A program made the translations under genes and the position numbers. Positions 1-8,590 of a DNA stretch of 64,000 nt are shown piece after piece. The stretch covers positions 10,790 to 74,789 of the forward strand of contig DATKSV010000164.1 in the NCBI GenBank assembly GCA_035531535.1, read 5' to 3'. Under the pieces are notes generated by a model that worked only from the letters and a program-made list of their open reading frames with translations, was not told where the DNA came from and searched no databases. The DNA comes from AG-12 sp035531535 (GTDB lineage: Bacteria > Chloroflexota > Dormibacteria > Aeolococcales > Bog-877). Position 1 is the stretch's first letter. Every line of letters begins with the position of its first letter.

Positions 1-2050
1 CCTCCAGCCCCAGCCGCTCCCTGAGGTACTGAAAGGAGCCGGCGATGGCAAGCGTCGCCGAGGTAAGCACGGCTGTCTCGCAGTGATCGAACAGCTGCTC
101 GCGCAGGGTTTGCGCAACCGCGACTGGAGCGGTCCTGAGCACCGCCCGATCGCCCCTCTCCAGTTCCACCCAGACCACCTGTCCAGAAGCCGGCCCCGGT
201 TCGGCGGCGGCCTCCGCCAGCGCCTGGGTGAGCAGTCGCGCCATTCCCTGAAGGGCGTCCGCCGCCAGGGAGCACTCGCGGCCGGCATTGTCGGGCTGGG
301 GCCAGAGCGCCCCCTGCAGCGACTCGCTCTGGGCGGCTGTGCGCAGGGCCGCCACGGCGGCCTCCAGCTCCCGCACCGTCTTGTGCAACGACTTGGCGCA
401 GCGCTGCCAGGCGGGCTTGCCGGCCTGGCGACGGTCGACGACCACGTGGGCCGTGCCTCCGGCTCGGGCCGAGTCCGCCGCGGCCAGGGCTCTCAGGTCG
501 CCGAAGCCGGCGGTCGCCGCCTGGCGGGCCGACTTCAGCCTGGTCGGCAGGTCCCCAGATCCCAGTTCGGGCAGGCGGTCAATCACAGCCAGCAGCGACC
601 GCAGGTTGAGGCGCTGGCTCTGCGCCTGGGTGGCCGCCTCCTCGAGATGATGGGCCTCGTCCACCACCAGCCGGTGGAACTCGGGCAGAACCGTGCCCCC
701 ACTGTCGGCGTCGGCCAGCAGCAGCGCATGGTTCACCACCACCAGGTCGGCTTCTCTGGCATCCAGCCGGGCCCGTGCCATGAAGCAGCGACGGTCTCGC
801 CAGTTGTGGCAGGCGGGCCCCAGGCAATCGTCCACGTTGGAGCCCACCATCTCCCAGAACTCGCTGTCCCGCCCCGCCAGGCGCAGCTCCGTTCGGTCGC
901 CAGTTGAGGTCTGCTGCGCCCAGACCACCAGCCTAACTTTGAACTTGAGCTCGTCCAGATCCAGGTGGCGACCGGCGGGACGAGCGCGCAACCAGCGCTC
1001 CATCCGGCGCAGGCTGAGGTAGTTGCCGCGGCCCTTCAGGACGACGGCTCTAACCGGCAGGGGTCTGGCCGTCTCCAGGATGGGCAGGTCCTTGGCCATC
1101 AGCTGCTCCTGCAAGGTGATGGTGTGAGTGGAGATCACGACCCGCTCCCCCCTCCGGGCGGCCCACTCACGCGCCGGCAGCAGGTATGCCAGCGACTTGC
1201 CGACGCCGGTGCCCGCCTCAACCAGCAGCTCCTGGCCCCGGTTGAAGGCCTGGGTCACCGCCACCGCCATCTGCTGCTGCTCCTCACGCAACTCGAATAC
1301 GGGATCCGCCCGAGCCAGTGGCCCATCGGCGCCCAGGGCGTCCACGATCCATCTGGCATCTAGCGGACCGGCATCGGCTGGCTCCCGCCCGATCGGACCT
1401 TGCGCCCGGGCCGGCGGAGCTGCCTGCGGCGCTGCGGCGGGATCGAGCTGCGCGGCCATGAACTCCCCCGACGTCCACCCCTGGCCCAGGCATAGGTCCC
1501 GCACCCGTTGCTGGAGTTGCCCCGGCATCTCCCGCACCACCGCCACCAACCGCCAGAGCAGCATCCGGGTCGCTTCGGCGTCCGAGAGCGCCCGATGGGG
1601 GTTGTCGTGAAGCAGATGAAAGGACCGGCCCAGTTCCTCCAGGCTGTGGCTGGGAGCCGCCGGCAGGAAGACCCGGGCCAGTTCTGAGGTGTCCACGGCC
1701 GACCGGCGGGCGAAGACATCGGGCAGGATCTCCGCGCAGAAGGCGAGGTCGAAGCTGATCCCATGGCCGACCACCAGGCAGCCATCACAGAACATCGCCA
1801 GCTGGGCAACCCCCTCTTCCGGGGTTGGCTGTCCGGCTAGATCCGAGTCGCGTAACCCACACAACCGCTGCACCACCAGCGGCAGCGGGATGCCGGGGTC
1901 GGTGAGAGTCGAGAAGGTTTCCACGACGCCCTCCCGGTCGAACTTGACCGCGCCGATTTCGATGATCCGATCCGACCGTGCCGAGAGCCCGGTGGTCTCG
2001 AGATCGAAGGCGACATAGCGCGGCTCTGACCGGGCCCCTAAGTCATCCAT
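1..2050 (-). CDS. dinG: DinG-type ATP-dependent DNA helicase with N-terminal DnaQ-like exonuclease (partial, C-terminus off window)
   Basis: The reading frame is open from ATG at 2050 to the left edge (about 683 residues seen). The N-terminus is a DEDD exonuclease domain: FDLETTGL near residue 14, then VVGHGISFDLAF and a later HDNPHRALSDAEA. A superfamily 2 helicase follows, with Walker A EAGTGVGKS, a THTITLQEQ motif and DEAHHLEEAA. The family unwinds 5'-3' on damaged or structured DNA. An iron-sulfur-type cluster region is present (DDCLGPACHNWRDRRCF), but the expected first cysteine in KGRGNYLSLRR is serine. Helicase domain 2 lies outside the window. GTG at 2053 is an alternative start; neither start has a strong ribosome-binding site. 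cmk ends 40 nt upstream on the same strand. Confidence 0.9.
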   Translation of the reverse strand, partial: MDDLGARSEPRYVAFDLETTGLSARSDRIIEIGAVKFDREGVVETFSTLTDPGIPLPLVVQRLCGLRDSDLAGQPTPEEGVAQLAMFCDGCLVVGHGISFDLAFCAEILPDVFARRSAVDTSELARVFLPAAPSHSLEELGRSFHLLHDNPHRALSDAEATRMLLWRLVAVVREMPGQLQQRVRDLCLGQGWTSGEFMAAQLDPAAAPQAAPPARAQGPIGREPADAGPLDARWIVDALGADGPLARADPVFELREEQQQMAVAVTQAFNRGQELLVEAGTGVGKSLAYLLPAREWAARRGERVVISTHTITLQEQLMAKDLPILETARPLPVRAVVLKGRGNYLSLRRMERWLRARPAGRHLDLDELKFKVRLVVWAQQTSTGDRTELRLAGRDSEFWEMVGSNVDDCLGPACHNWRDRRCFMARARLDAREADLVVVNHALLLADADSGGTVLPEFHRLVVDEAHHLEEAATQAQSQRLNLRSLLAVIDRLPELGSGDLPTRLKSARQAATAGFGDLRALAAADSARAGGTAHVVVDRRQAGKPAWQRCAKSLHKTVRELEAAVAALRTAAQSESLQGALWPQPDNAGRECSLAADALQGMARLLTQALAEAAAEPGPASGQVVWVELERGDRAVLRTAPVAVAQTLREQLFDHCETAVLTSATLAIAGSFQYLRERLGLE

Positions 2051-2090
2051 CACTTCGACCGGCAGTCTTATGCATCCCCAACCTAGGTGG

Positions 2091-2771
2091 TCAGCCCGGA
2101 CCCTGAGCGCGGCACCGCGCCAGCACCAGGTCCACCACCTCGGCGGCGCTCACGCCCTCGGTGTCGATGACCACCGCGCCGGGCGGGATGGTCAGGGGGC
2201 TGTGCTTGCGAGTCAGGTCAAGATGGTCCCGGCCCACCACATCCTCACGGACCAGAACCTCCGGGGCACCCAGGCCACGCCGCTGGAACTCGACCCGGCG
2301 CCGCTCCAGACGAACCTCCTCGGGCGCTTCCAGGTAGAACTTGCAGCGCGCGTCGGGAAACACTGCGGTGCCGGTGTCGCGGCCGACGGCCACGGCTCCC
2401 CCCGATCCGGCGGCGCGCTGCAGCCCGAGCAGAGCCCGCCGCACAGGCGCCTGGCTGGCGACGTAGGCGAGCAGCGGGGCCAGGCCCGGCTGCCACAACT
2501 CCAGATCCAGGCTTCGGCTCCCCACCCGCGCCCGCCAGCCTTCCGCCCCAGGATCGGTGTTGACCTCGACCGAGAAGTGCTGAGCCAGCTCGGCCAGGCG
2601 ATGGTGGTGGCCGACGGCAATCCCCTCTGCGGCCGCCGCAACGGTCAGGGCCCGGTAGAAGATCCCGGTGTCGACGAAGGGCAGCCCCAGACGAATCGCC
2701 ACCTGCCGGCCCACGGTCGACTTCCCCACCCCCGCCGGGCCGTCGATGGTGATGACTGCAGAGGAGCTCAA
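2091..2771 (-). CDS. cmk: Cytidylate kinase
   Basis: About 226 aa, the normal length for CMP kinase, which phosphorylates CMP and dCMP to the diphosphates. The P-loop ITIDGPAGVGKSTVGR is at the very N-terminus, followed by LGLPFVDTGIFYRA and the GRDTGTAVFPDA segment typical of the family. The frame stays open further upstream to 2912, but that stretch overlaps the coding sequence of the pseudouridine synthase. The TTG at 2771 overlaps the rluB stop (TTGA) and puts the P-loop where it belongs, so I chose it. The rluB-cmk order is common in many bacteria. Confidence 0.92.
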   Translation of the reverse strand: MSSSAVITIDGPAGVGKSTVGRQVAIRLGLPFVDTGIFYRALTVAAAAEGIAVGHHHRLAELAQHFSVEVNTDPGAEGWRARVGSRSLDLELWQPGLAPLLAYVASQAPVRRALLGLQRAAGSGGAVAVGRDTGTAVFPDARCKFYLEAPEEVRLERRRVEFQRRGLGAPEVLVREDVVGRDHLDLTRKHSPLTIPPGAVVIDTEGVSAAEVVDLVLARCRAQGPG

Positions 2772-3496
2772 GCCATTCCCGCCGCGGTTCGCAGGCGGGC
2801 CACCTCGGATCGGCTCAGCTCCCGAGTGGTTCCCTCCGGTTGCGTGCCGAGTCTTACCCCGGCGATCTCGACCCGCTCCAGGTCGATCAGCCGGACCCCC
2901 ACCGCGGCGCACATGCGGCGGAGCTCTCGGGGCCTCCCCTCCGCCAGGGCAACCTCGAGCACGGTCCGGCGCGAACTCTGGCGCAGGATCTTGACTGAGA
3001 TGGGGTGGGTCGGGCCATCCTCCAGCACAGGACCCTGCTGGAACTGCTCGAACTCGGCAGTTGAGATGGGTCCTTGCAGGGTCATCCGATAGGTCTTGGG
3101 CAACCCGTACCGAGGGTGGGTGAGGCGCAACGCCAGGTCACCGTCATCCGTGAGCAGGATCAGGCCGCGCGAGTCCAGGTCCAGCCGCCCCACCGGGAAC
3201 AGGCCGCCGGGGTCCTGGACCAGTCCCATGACCGTGGGGCGGCCCCCGGGGTCCCGGACGGTTGAGACAACCCCTGGGGGCTTGTTGAGGGCCAGATAGC
3301 GCCGTGGCGCGCGGCCTCCGCTGACCCTCCGGCCGTCCACCGCGATCAGGTCCACGTCAGGGTCGATCAGACAGCCATTCGGGGGCGGGGCCTCTCCGTT
3401 GACGGTGACCCGGCCATCCGCCACCAGCCGGTCGCTGCCGCGCCGGGAGGCGACCCCCGACCTGGCCAGCCAGCGGCTCAGGCGCTCAGACGGCAT
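2768..3496 (-). CDS. rluB: RluB/RsuA-family rRNA pseudouridine synthase
   Basis: 242 aa. An N-terminal S4 RNA-binding domain (MPSERLSRWLARSGVASRR, residues 1-60) is followed by the pseudouridine synthase core. The catalytic motif is GRLDLDSRGLILLT near residue 122, with the catalytic aspartate in RLDLDS. PKTYRM and GRPRELRRM also match the family. It isomerises a uridine of ribosomal RNA (23S for RluB). It overlaps scpB by 11 nt upstream and cmk downstream, giving the scpA-scpB-rluB-cmk order known from many Gram-positive genomes. Confidence 0.92.
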   Translation of the reverse strand: MPSERLSRWLARSGVASRRGSDRLVADGRVTVNGEAPPPNGCLIDPDVDLIAVDGRRVSGGRAPRRYLALNKPPGVVSTVRDPGGRPTVMGLVQDPGGLFPVGRLDLDSRGLILLTDDGDLALRLTHPRYGLPKTYRMTLQGPISTAEFEQFQQGPVLEDGPTHPISVKILRQSSRRTVLEVALAEGRPRELRRMCAAVGVRLIDLERVEIAGVRLGTQPEGTTRELSRSEVARLRTAAGMA

Positions 3497-4058
3497 CGGA
3501 GTCCGCCACCTCGGCGGCTCGGCTCAGCCAATCGCCCCCCTCACTGCTCGGAAGTGGCGGCAGGTCCTCGATCGCGGGGATCCCGACCACCTGCAGGAAT
3601 CTCATGGTGGTACCGAAGAGCCGGGCCCTGCCGGGCCCGTCCGAGCGGCCGACCTCGGCCACCAGGTCATGGCGCAGCAGCCTCTCGATCACCGCATCAC
3701 AGTTGACCCCGCGGATGGCCTCGATTGCCGCTCGCGAGATGGGCTGGCGGTAGGCGACGATCGCCAGCGTCTCCAGGGCCGGGCGCGACAGGCGACCGGC
3801 CACCTCGGGTCGCAAGGCCCGCTCCACCGCCCAGGCAACGCTCGGATGACTGACCAGCTGCAGCTCCCCCTGATGGTTCTGAAGCATCAGTCCGGTGCCC
3901 CCCAGCAGAGAGGTGGCGAGCTCGACAGCACGCCGCATCTCCTCCGGGCTGAGGTCCAGCGACCGGGCCAGCTCCACCGCGGCGATCGGCTCAGCCCGCA
4001 CGAACAGCACCGCCACCAGAGCCTGGGCAGCGTCCTCGGCAATCGGCTCAGCCGCCAC
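3486..4058 (-). CDS. scpB: Segregation and condensation protein B
   Basis: 190 aa from GTG at 4058, which has GGAG seven nt upstream. The longer frame from 4133 would lie inside scpA. Two winged-helix modules are recognisable: AAQALVAVLFVRAEPIAAVELARSL, then RPALETLAIVAYRQPISRAAIEAIRGVNCDAVIERLL, which is the ScpB signature. LFGTTMRFLQVVGI closes the domain. ScpB dimers bind the ScpA kleisin and stimulate the SMC ATPase during chromosome segregation. It overlaps scpA by 11 nt and rluB by 11 nt. Confidence 0.93.
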   Translation of the reverse strand: MAAEPIAEDAAQALVAVLFVRAEPIAAVELARSLDLSPEEMRRAVELATSLLGGTGLMLQNHQGELQLVSHPSVAWAVERALRPEVAGRLSRPALETLAIVAYRQPISRAAIEAIRGVNCDAVIERLLRHDLVAEVGRSDGPGRARLFGTTMRFLQVVGIPAIEDLPPLPSSEGGDWLSRAAEVADSDAV

Positions 4059-4758
4059 CTGGCCACTCCACCAGAATCGGCTCGTCGGGACCGCCCTGGC
4101 TGCAGGACGCCTCGCCATTCCAGAGCAGCTCAAGCAGCGCCAGGAAAAGTGCGATCGCCTCCATCCGATCCCGGGCGGACCGGAACAGCTCGTCGAAACG
4201 CATCGTCCTTTGGTCGGCCAGGAGCTGGCGGAGCTCCACCACCTTGTCCTGCACCGAGAAGCGCGGCAGCGTGAAGTGGAGTTCGTCGCGCTCGGGAAGC
4301 CTGGCCAGCAGCTCTCCGAAAGCCAGCGCCAGGGTCTCCGGGCTCAGGTGCAACGAAGCTCGCGGTTCCACCGGCAGCCCCAGCACCCTCAGAAACGCCT
4401 TGGGCCCCGCGCTGGCGTCGGCCAGAAGCACCCCCGCCGCCGCCTTGAAGATCCGGTACTCCTCGAGCCGCTCTGAGGGGTCGGGCTCCAGCTCCAGAGG
4501 CAACCCACCACTGAGCGCGTCCTCCGAGGCCTCCTCCAGTCGCCGACCCATCTTGAGCTCCAGCAGCCGGGTGAGCTGCTGGAGGGACTCCGCCGCCCAG
4601 AGCAGGTCAACTCCGTCACCTCCGGCCTCCACCTGTTCGCGGAGCTGGCAGCTGAGCTCGGAGAGCCGCAGAGTGCTGAGATCCGAGCCCGGAACCCTGG
4701 CCTCCGCCAGCATCTCCGTCAGCCGCTCAAGCTGTGCCACCTCCTCGGCGGTCGCCAC
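4048..4758 (-). CDS. scpA: Segregation and condensation protein A (kleisin), short N-terminus
   Basis: 236 aa from GTG at 4758; an in-frame TGA stands five codons upstream, so no longer protein is possible. The middle DLLWAAESLQQLTRLLELKMGRRL matches the ScpA helix that normally reads 'FLVMAATLLEIKS'. The C-terminus, RSARDRMEAIALFLALLELLWNGEAS, is the winged helix that contacts SMC. The usual N-terminal FxGPLDLLLxLI motif is absent, so the protein is divergent at the ScpB/SMC-neck end. Its place directly before scpB supports the call. Confidence 0.85.
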   Translation of the reverse strand: MATAEEVAQLERLTEMLAEARVPGSDLSTLRLSELSCQLREQVEAGGDGVDLLWAAESLQQLTRLLELKMGRRLEEASEDALSGGLPLELEPDPSERLEEYRIFKAAAGVLLADASAGPKAFLRVLGLPVEPRASLHLSPETLALAFGELLARLPERDELHFTLPRFSVQDKVVELRQLLADQRTMRFDELFRSARDRMEAIALFLALLELLWNGEASCSQGGPDEPILVEWPGGG

Positions 4759-5101
4759 CGGTCCGAGCCCTCAGCCGGCCTGAGGGACGGCTGAGCCAAA
4801 GTGGCGAAGCTTGGCGACGCCGCCACCAGACAGCGCCCCAGCCGTGGTCGGCCACTGGGAAACCGAGATCCCCAGGCCGATATCGGAGCCGGAGTCCAGC
4901 TGCCAGAAGTCTCCCATCGCCGCCACGTTACCACCGCGCCCGGCCGACGCCGGCCCGCTCCCCACGGCCGGATGCCGCCAAGTCGCCGACCGCTGGTCCC
5001 GGCGGCGCCCCTGGCCGGGCATCCGCCTTTGGCTGGCCTTCGCTGCTGGCAGGACCGAGACGCCAGAAGTGCCGAGCTCCGGGATCCCGCCCCTTGGCAA
5101 A
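4759..5101. other. Gap between recN and scpA with one doubtful 48-aa ORF
   Basis: This 343-nt stretch holds no recognisable gene. The best candidate is a minus-strand ORF at 4771-4917 (ATG at 4917, or GTG at 4926) starting MGDFWQLDSGSDIG and ending 12 nt before the scpA start. Codon third positions are only mildly GC-rich and there is no clear ribosome-binding site. It could be a leader peptide or chance. Confidence 0.25.
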
Positions 5102-6811
5102 CTACCCGCCAACGGCTGCGAGCAGCTCGGCAGCGTGATGGCGCGCGACCCCGGGGGTGGCGTCTCCGGCCAGCAGGCGGGCCAGCTCGTCCACCCTGGC
5201 GTCGCCCACCAGCGCAACCACCTCGCTTCGAGCTCTCCCGTCCCGCTCCGACTTCAGCACCCGTAGGTGGGTGGCGGCGCGGGCAGCAATCGGGGCCAGG
5301 TGGGTGACGCAGATCACCTGACGACCGGCGGCGACCTTGAGCAACAGGTCTCCCACCCGATTGGCCGCCTCACCGCCCAGGCCCTGGTCGATCTCGTCGA
5401 ACACCACAGTTCCCACCCCGGACTGACCGCTCAACCGCGCCAGCAGGGCTAGCGCGACCCGAGCCAGTTCGCCTCCCGAGGCAGCTTCGGACAGAGGCCG
5501 CGGCTCGTCTCCCGAGTTGGCTGCCAGGTCGAAGGAGACCCGGTCCCACCCCTCCCGTGAGCACGCCCAAAGCGTCCCGTCGGGGCCGGCCACGCCGGCG
5601 TCGTCCGGACGCCGCCAGAGGCGAATCAGAAACCTGGCGCTGGGCATGAGCATGCTGTGAAGGTCAGCGGTGACCGCCTGCTGCAGCCTGTCGGCGGCGT
5701 CCTGGCGAAGTTTCGATAATCGGCCGCACGCCCGTCCCAACTCCGCCTCCAGGGTGTCCGCCTGGAGCTGGATCTGGTCCAGGTCGAGAGCCAGACCTCC
5801 GCGCTCCTGGAGGAGGGCGGCCGCCTGGTCCCGGCGCTGGATGGCCGCTTCCAAGGAGCCGCCGTGGCGGCGCGACAGGCGCTCCAGCAGCGACAGCCGG
5901 TCCTCAGTCTCCGCCAGCCTGGCGGCGTCGTCGGGCAGGTGGTCGAGGTACGAGCCGAGCTGAAGCTCAAGCTCCTGGAGAACCCGGACTACCTCCTCGG
6001 CCTGACCGACCGCGGTGTCCAGTTCAGGGTCGATCCCTCGCGCTCCGCGGCTCCCCTGAAGGGCGCCGGCGAGTTGCTCCGCTGCCCCGGAGCCGTCGTC
6101 CCCCCCGACCGCCCGGTGGAGCAACTGAGCGGCCTCGCGAAGTCTCTCCCCATGGGCCAGGCGCTCCCGCTCCTGGCGCAGCTCGACGTCCTCCCGGGGG
6201 CGCAGGCCCGCGGGGCCAAGCTCGGCCAGGTCCAGCTCGGCCAGCGCCAGCTCACTCTGCTCCAGATCGCGCAACCCTACCAGGCGGTCGCGCTCAGCCA
6301 GCAACTGGGCTCGCCGGTCCCACAGCGCGGCCATGGCGGACATGGCGGCCACCATGGCACCGCCGGCAAAGGCGTCCAAGCCCGACCGCTGCTCAGACTC
6401 CCGCAGCCAGCGACTGGAGGATCCCTGGCCGTGGACCTCAAGAAGCTGCTCCCCGATCTCTCGAAGGCTGGCGGCCGGAGCGAGTGCGGAGTTGATCCGG
6501 CCCGAGCTTCGACCACTCGCCGCGAGCTCGCGGCTCAGCACCAGGACATCTTCGTCGAGGATGCCAAGGGCGCCCAGAGCCTGGCTGACGCTAGGGCCCA
6601 ACTCGCTGAAGGCGGCCGCCGCCACGGCGCGTTCCGCCCCGGCCCGGATCAGGGCCGGGTCCCCCCGGTTCCCGAGCGCCAGGGAGAGGGCCGCCAGCAG
6701 CACCGATTTGCCAGCGCCGGTCTCCCCGGTGATGGCATTAAGGCCCGGCCCGAACTTGGCCGTAGCCAGCTCGACGACCGCCAGGTTCTCGATCCTGAGC
6801 TCCCCGAGCAA
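5102..6811 (-). CDS. recN: DNA repair protein RecN
   Basis: 569 aa, near the family norm of about 550-570. It is an SMC-like ATPase in double-strand-break repair. The sequence shows the RecN start MLGELRIENLAVVE, Walker A GETGAGKSVLL near residue 30, LLEVHGQG, a long coiled-coil middle (about residues 160-370), the signature EAASGGELARVALAL and Walker B TVVFDEIDQGLGG. It follows nadK by 7 nt on the same strand, a common pair in Gram-positive bacteria. Confidence 0.96.
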   Translation of the reverse strand: MLGELRIENLAVVELATAKFGPGLNAITGETGAGKSVLLAALSLALGNRGDPALIRAGAERAVAAAAFSELGPSVSQALGALGILDEDVLVLSRELAASGRSSGRINSALAPAASLREIGEQLLEVHGQGSSSRWLRESEQRSGLDAFAGGAMVAAMSAMAALWDRRAQLLAERDRLVGLRDLEQSELALAELDLAELGPAGLRPREDVELRQERERLAHGERLREAAQLLHRAVGGDDGSGAAEQLAGALQGSRGARGIDPELDTAVGQAEEVVRVLQELELQLGSYLDHLPDDAARLAETEDRLSLLERLSRRHGGSLEAAIQRRDQAAALLQERGGLALDLDQIQLQADTLEAELGRACGRLSKLRQDAADRLQQAVTADLHSMLMPSARFLIRLWRRPDDAGVAGPDGTLWACSREGWDRVSFDLAANSGDEPRPLSEAASGGELARVALALLARLSGQSGVGTVVFDEIDQGLGGEAANRVGDLLLKVAAGRQVICVTHLAPIAARAATHLRVLKSERDGRARSEVVALVGDARVDELARLLAGDATPGVARHHAAELLAAVGG

Positions 6812-6818
6812 CGTCAGC

Positions 6819-7742
6819 TCAGCTGCTCTGGGTCCGGGCTATCGCCGCCCTGGCCACCGACCCAACCGGGTCGTCGCTGGGGTAGGGCAGCTTCAGGACC
6901 GTCCCGAAGCCGGTCTTGACCCGCAGCCGCTCGAAGAAGCCTGGCGTCCCGGGGGGCCGGATGAATGCCAGCTGGGGTCCGCGCCCCACCACCAGACGGC
7001 TCCCCGCCCGCATCCGACCCCAGCTGATCCCGTCGGCGGCGACGCCCGCCTCACCCAAGACCACCTCGATCGCCACATCGAGGCTGTCTGGGATCACTAA
7101 GGAACGGCTCACCAGGGCGTGGGGGTTCAGTGCGGTCAGCACCAGGGCCGCCACCTCTGGGTCCAGGGGTGGGCCCCCAGCCGACAGTGAGTACGCGGTT
7201 GAGCCGATGCTTGTCGCCACGATCATCCCATCGGCATCGAACTCACCGACCACCTGGTGGTCGGTGGTCAATCGCATCCGGATGAGGCTGAACCCTTCCG
7301 CCTTGACCACCACCTCATTGACCGCCACCGACAGTTCGGCGCCCAGACCGTCAGGTTGGGGGCCAGAGATCGCGGCCCTCAGCGTGCGGCGCATTTCGGT
7401 GCGGCAGCGGCTCTCGATGAAGGCGGTGATTGCTGTCGGCAGCTCGTCTAGCTCAACGCTGGTGAGAAACCCCAACTGACCCCGGTTGACCCCGAGCAAC
7501 GGGATTCCGGACGGAGCCGCCAGTCGAGCCGCAAACAGGAGGGTCCCGTCGCCTCCGATGGATACCAGCAGTCGGAGGCGGTCGGCCTGGGCTAGGATCG
7601 GGCCCTCCGGCCGCACCTGGGCCACCACCGGCTCCAGGCCGGCGGCACGGACGACCTCCAGCGCCCGGAGCAGGGCTGGAGAATGCGGCGACGCCCGCAG
7701 ATGGAGCAGGAATCCGATCGCATCCCGTTCGCTGGCGCTCAA
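6819..7742 (-). CDS. nadK: NAD kinase
   Basis: 307 aa. The diagnostic GGDGTLL motif is in LLVSIGGDGTLLFAAR, followed by PLLGVNRGQLGFLT and VVKAEGFSL, and then STAYSLSAGGPPLDP, the substrate-binding segment. It phosphorylates NAD to NADP. Placement seven nt before recN fits the widespread nadK-recN order. TlyA, often found upstream, is not here; the upstream neighbour is a DUF212 protein across a 118-nt gap. Confidence 0.96.
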   Translation of the reverse strand: MSASERDAIGFLLHLRASPHSPALLRALEVVRAAGLEPVVAQVRPEGPILAQADRLRLLVSIGGDGTLLFAARLAAPSGIPLLGVNRGQLGFLTSVELDELPTAITAFIESRCRTEMRRTLRAAISGPQPDGLGAELSVAVNEVVVKAEGFSLIRMRLTTDHQVVGEFDADGMIVATSIGSTAYSLSAGGPPLDPEVAALVLTALNPHALVSRSLVIPDSLDVAIEVVLGEAGVAADGISWGRMRAGSRLVVGRGPQLAFIRPPGTPGFFERLRVKTGFGTVLKLPYPSDDPVGSVARAAIARTQSS

Positions 7743-7860
7743 ACTCTCCCCTTTTATCGCAGGCTCTCGGCTGGTCTCACGCCTCCAGGATGTTAGGTCC
7801 TCGCCGACCTGTCCAGGCGGCTCAACGGCTCCGATTCGGCCAGGTCCGCACGCCCCTTGG

Positions 7861-8292
7861 TCAGAGCGTCATTCCGATCACGAAGCCGAGGATGACCCCG
7901 GCCAACACCTGAAACGGGGTGTGCCCGAACAGCTCCCGCACTCGCTCATACCGGAGCCCGAGATTGCTGCGCAAGTCCTCGATCATCTGGTTGAGAATCA
8001 ATCCCTGCTGGCCAGCGGCCCGGCGCACACCGGTGGCATCGTAAACCACCACCACCGTCAGGATCGCTGCCGCGGCGAATAGCGGCGACCCGGTGCCGAG
8101 CCTGCGGGCCAGGATCGTGGTCAGGCACACCGTCATGGCAGTGTGGGAGCTGGGCATCCCCCCAGAGAGCCCGATCGATCGGATGCTGAAGCGATGCCTT
8201 TTCCAGGAGTCGGTCAGCACCTTGAGAAGCTGGGCAACCGCCCACGCCAGGACCGGGATCCAGACGAATTGGTTCGAGAACAAAGCCGCCAT
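7861..8292 (-). CDS. DUF212 (divergent PAP2-type, YuiD-like) membrane protein
   Basis: 143 aa with four hydrophobic segments. The signature GLSGGMPSSHTAM (about residues 43-55) and VVYDATGVRRAAG are those of the DUF212 family, related to PAP2 acid phosphatases. The C-terminus, ELFGHTPFQVLAGVILGFVIG, also matches. The family's substrate is not established. It starts 9 nt after the xseB stop, so it probably shares the xseA-xseB transcript. Confidence 0.9.
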   Translation of the reverse strand: MAALFSNQFVWIPVLAWAVAQLLKVLTDSWKRHRFSIRSIGLSGGMPSSHTAMTVCLTTILARRLGTGSPLFAAAAILTVVVVYDATGVRRAAGQQGLILNQMIEDLRSNLGLRYERVRELFGHTPFQVLAGVILGFVIGMTL

Positions 8293-8301
8293 CAGGCCGC
8301 C

Positions 8302-8589
8302 TCAGCCGGCGCCGCCATCCTCTGGTCGCGCCTCGAAGGGAGTCTCCTCCAAAGCGCCGTCGGGGCCGGCGGCGAGCTCGGTGACCCGTTTCTCCGCACC
8401 ATCAAGGAGGGAGGCACAACGGCGCACCAGTCCCACCCCGCGCTCGTAGAGCGCCATCGCATCCTCCAGCGCGACCCTGCCATCCTCCAGGTTGGCCAGC
8501 ACCTGGTCCAGCTCCCCCAAGGCGCTCTCATAGTCGAGGTCGCTGGTCTCGGCCGCCGCGGTCATGAAGGCATCCGGGTCACGCTCCAT
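8302..8589 (-). CDS. xseB: Exodeoxyribonuclease VII small subunit
   Basis: 95 aa. The core DYESALGELDQVLANLEDGRVALEDAMALYERGVGLVRRC is the complete XseB helical hairpin. The acidic C-terminal tail is not conserved. It begins one base after the xseA stop, with AGGAGG nine nt upstream of its ATG inside the xseA 3' end. With XseA it forms the nuclease that degrades single-stranded DNA from both ends. Confidence 0.95.
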   Translation of the reverse strand: MERDPDAFMTAAAETSDLDYESALGELDQVLANLEDGRVALEDAMALYERGVGLVRRCASLLDGAEKRVTELAAGPDGALEETPFEARPEDGGAG

Positions 8590-8590
8590 T

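Noticed and set aside
2772..2912. Longer start for cmk
   Set aside because: The extra 47 codons lie within rluB and precede the P-loop that should be near residue 10.
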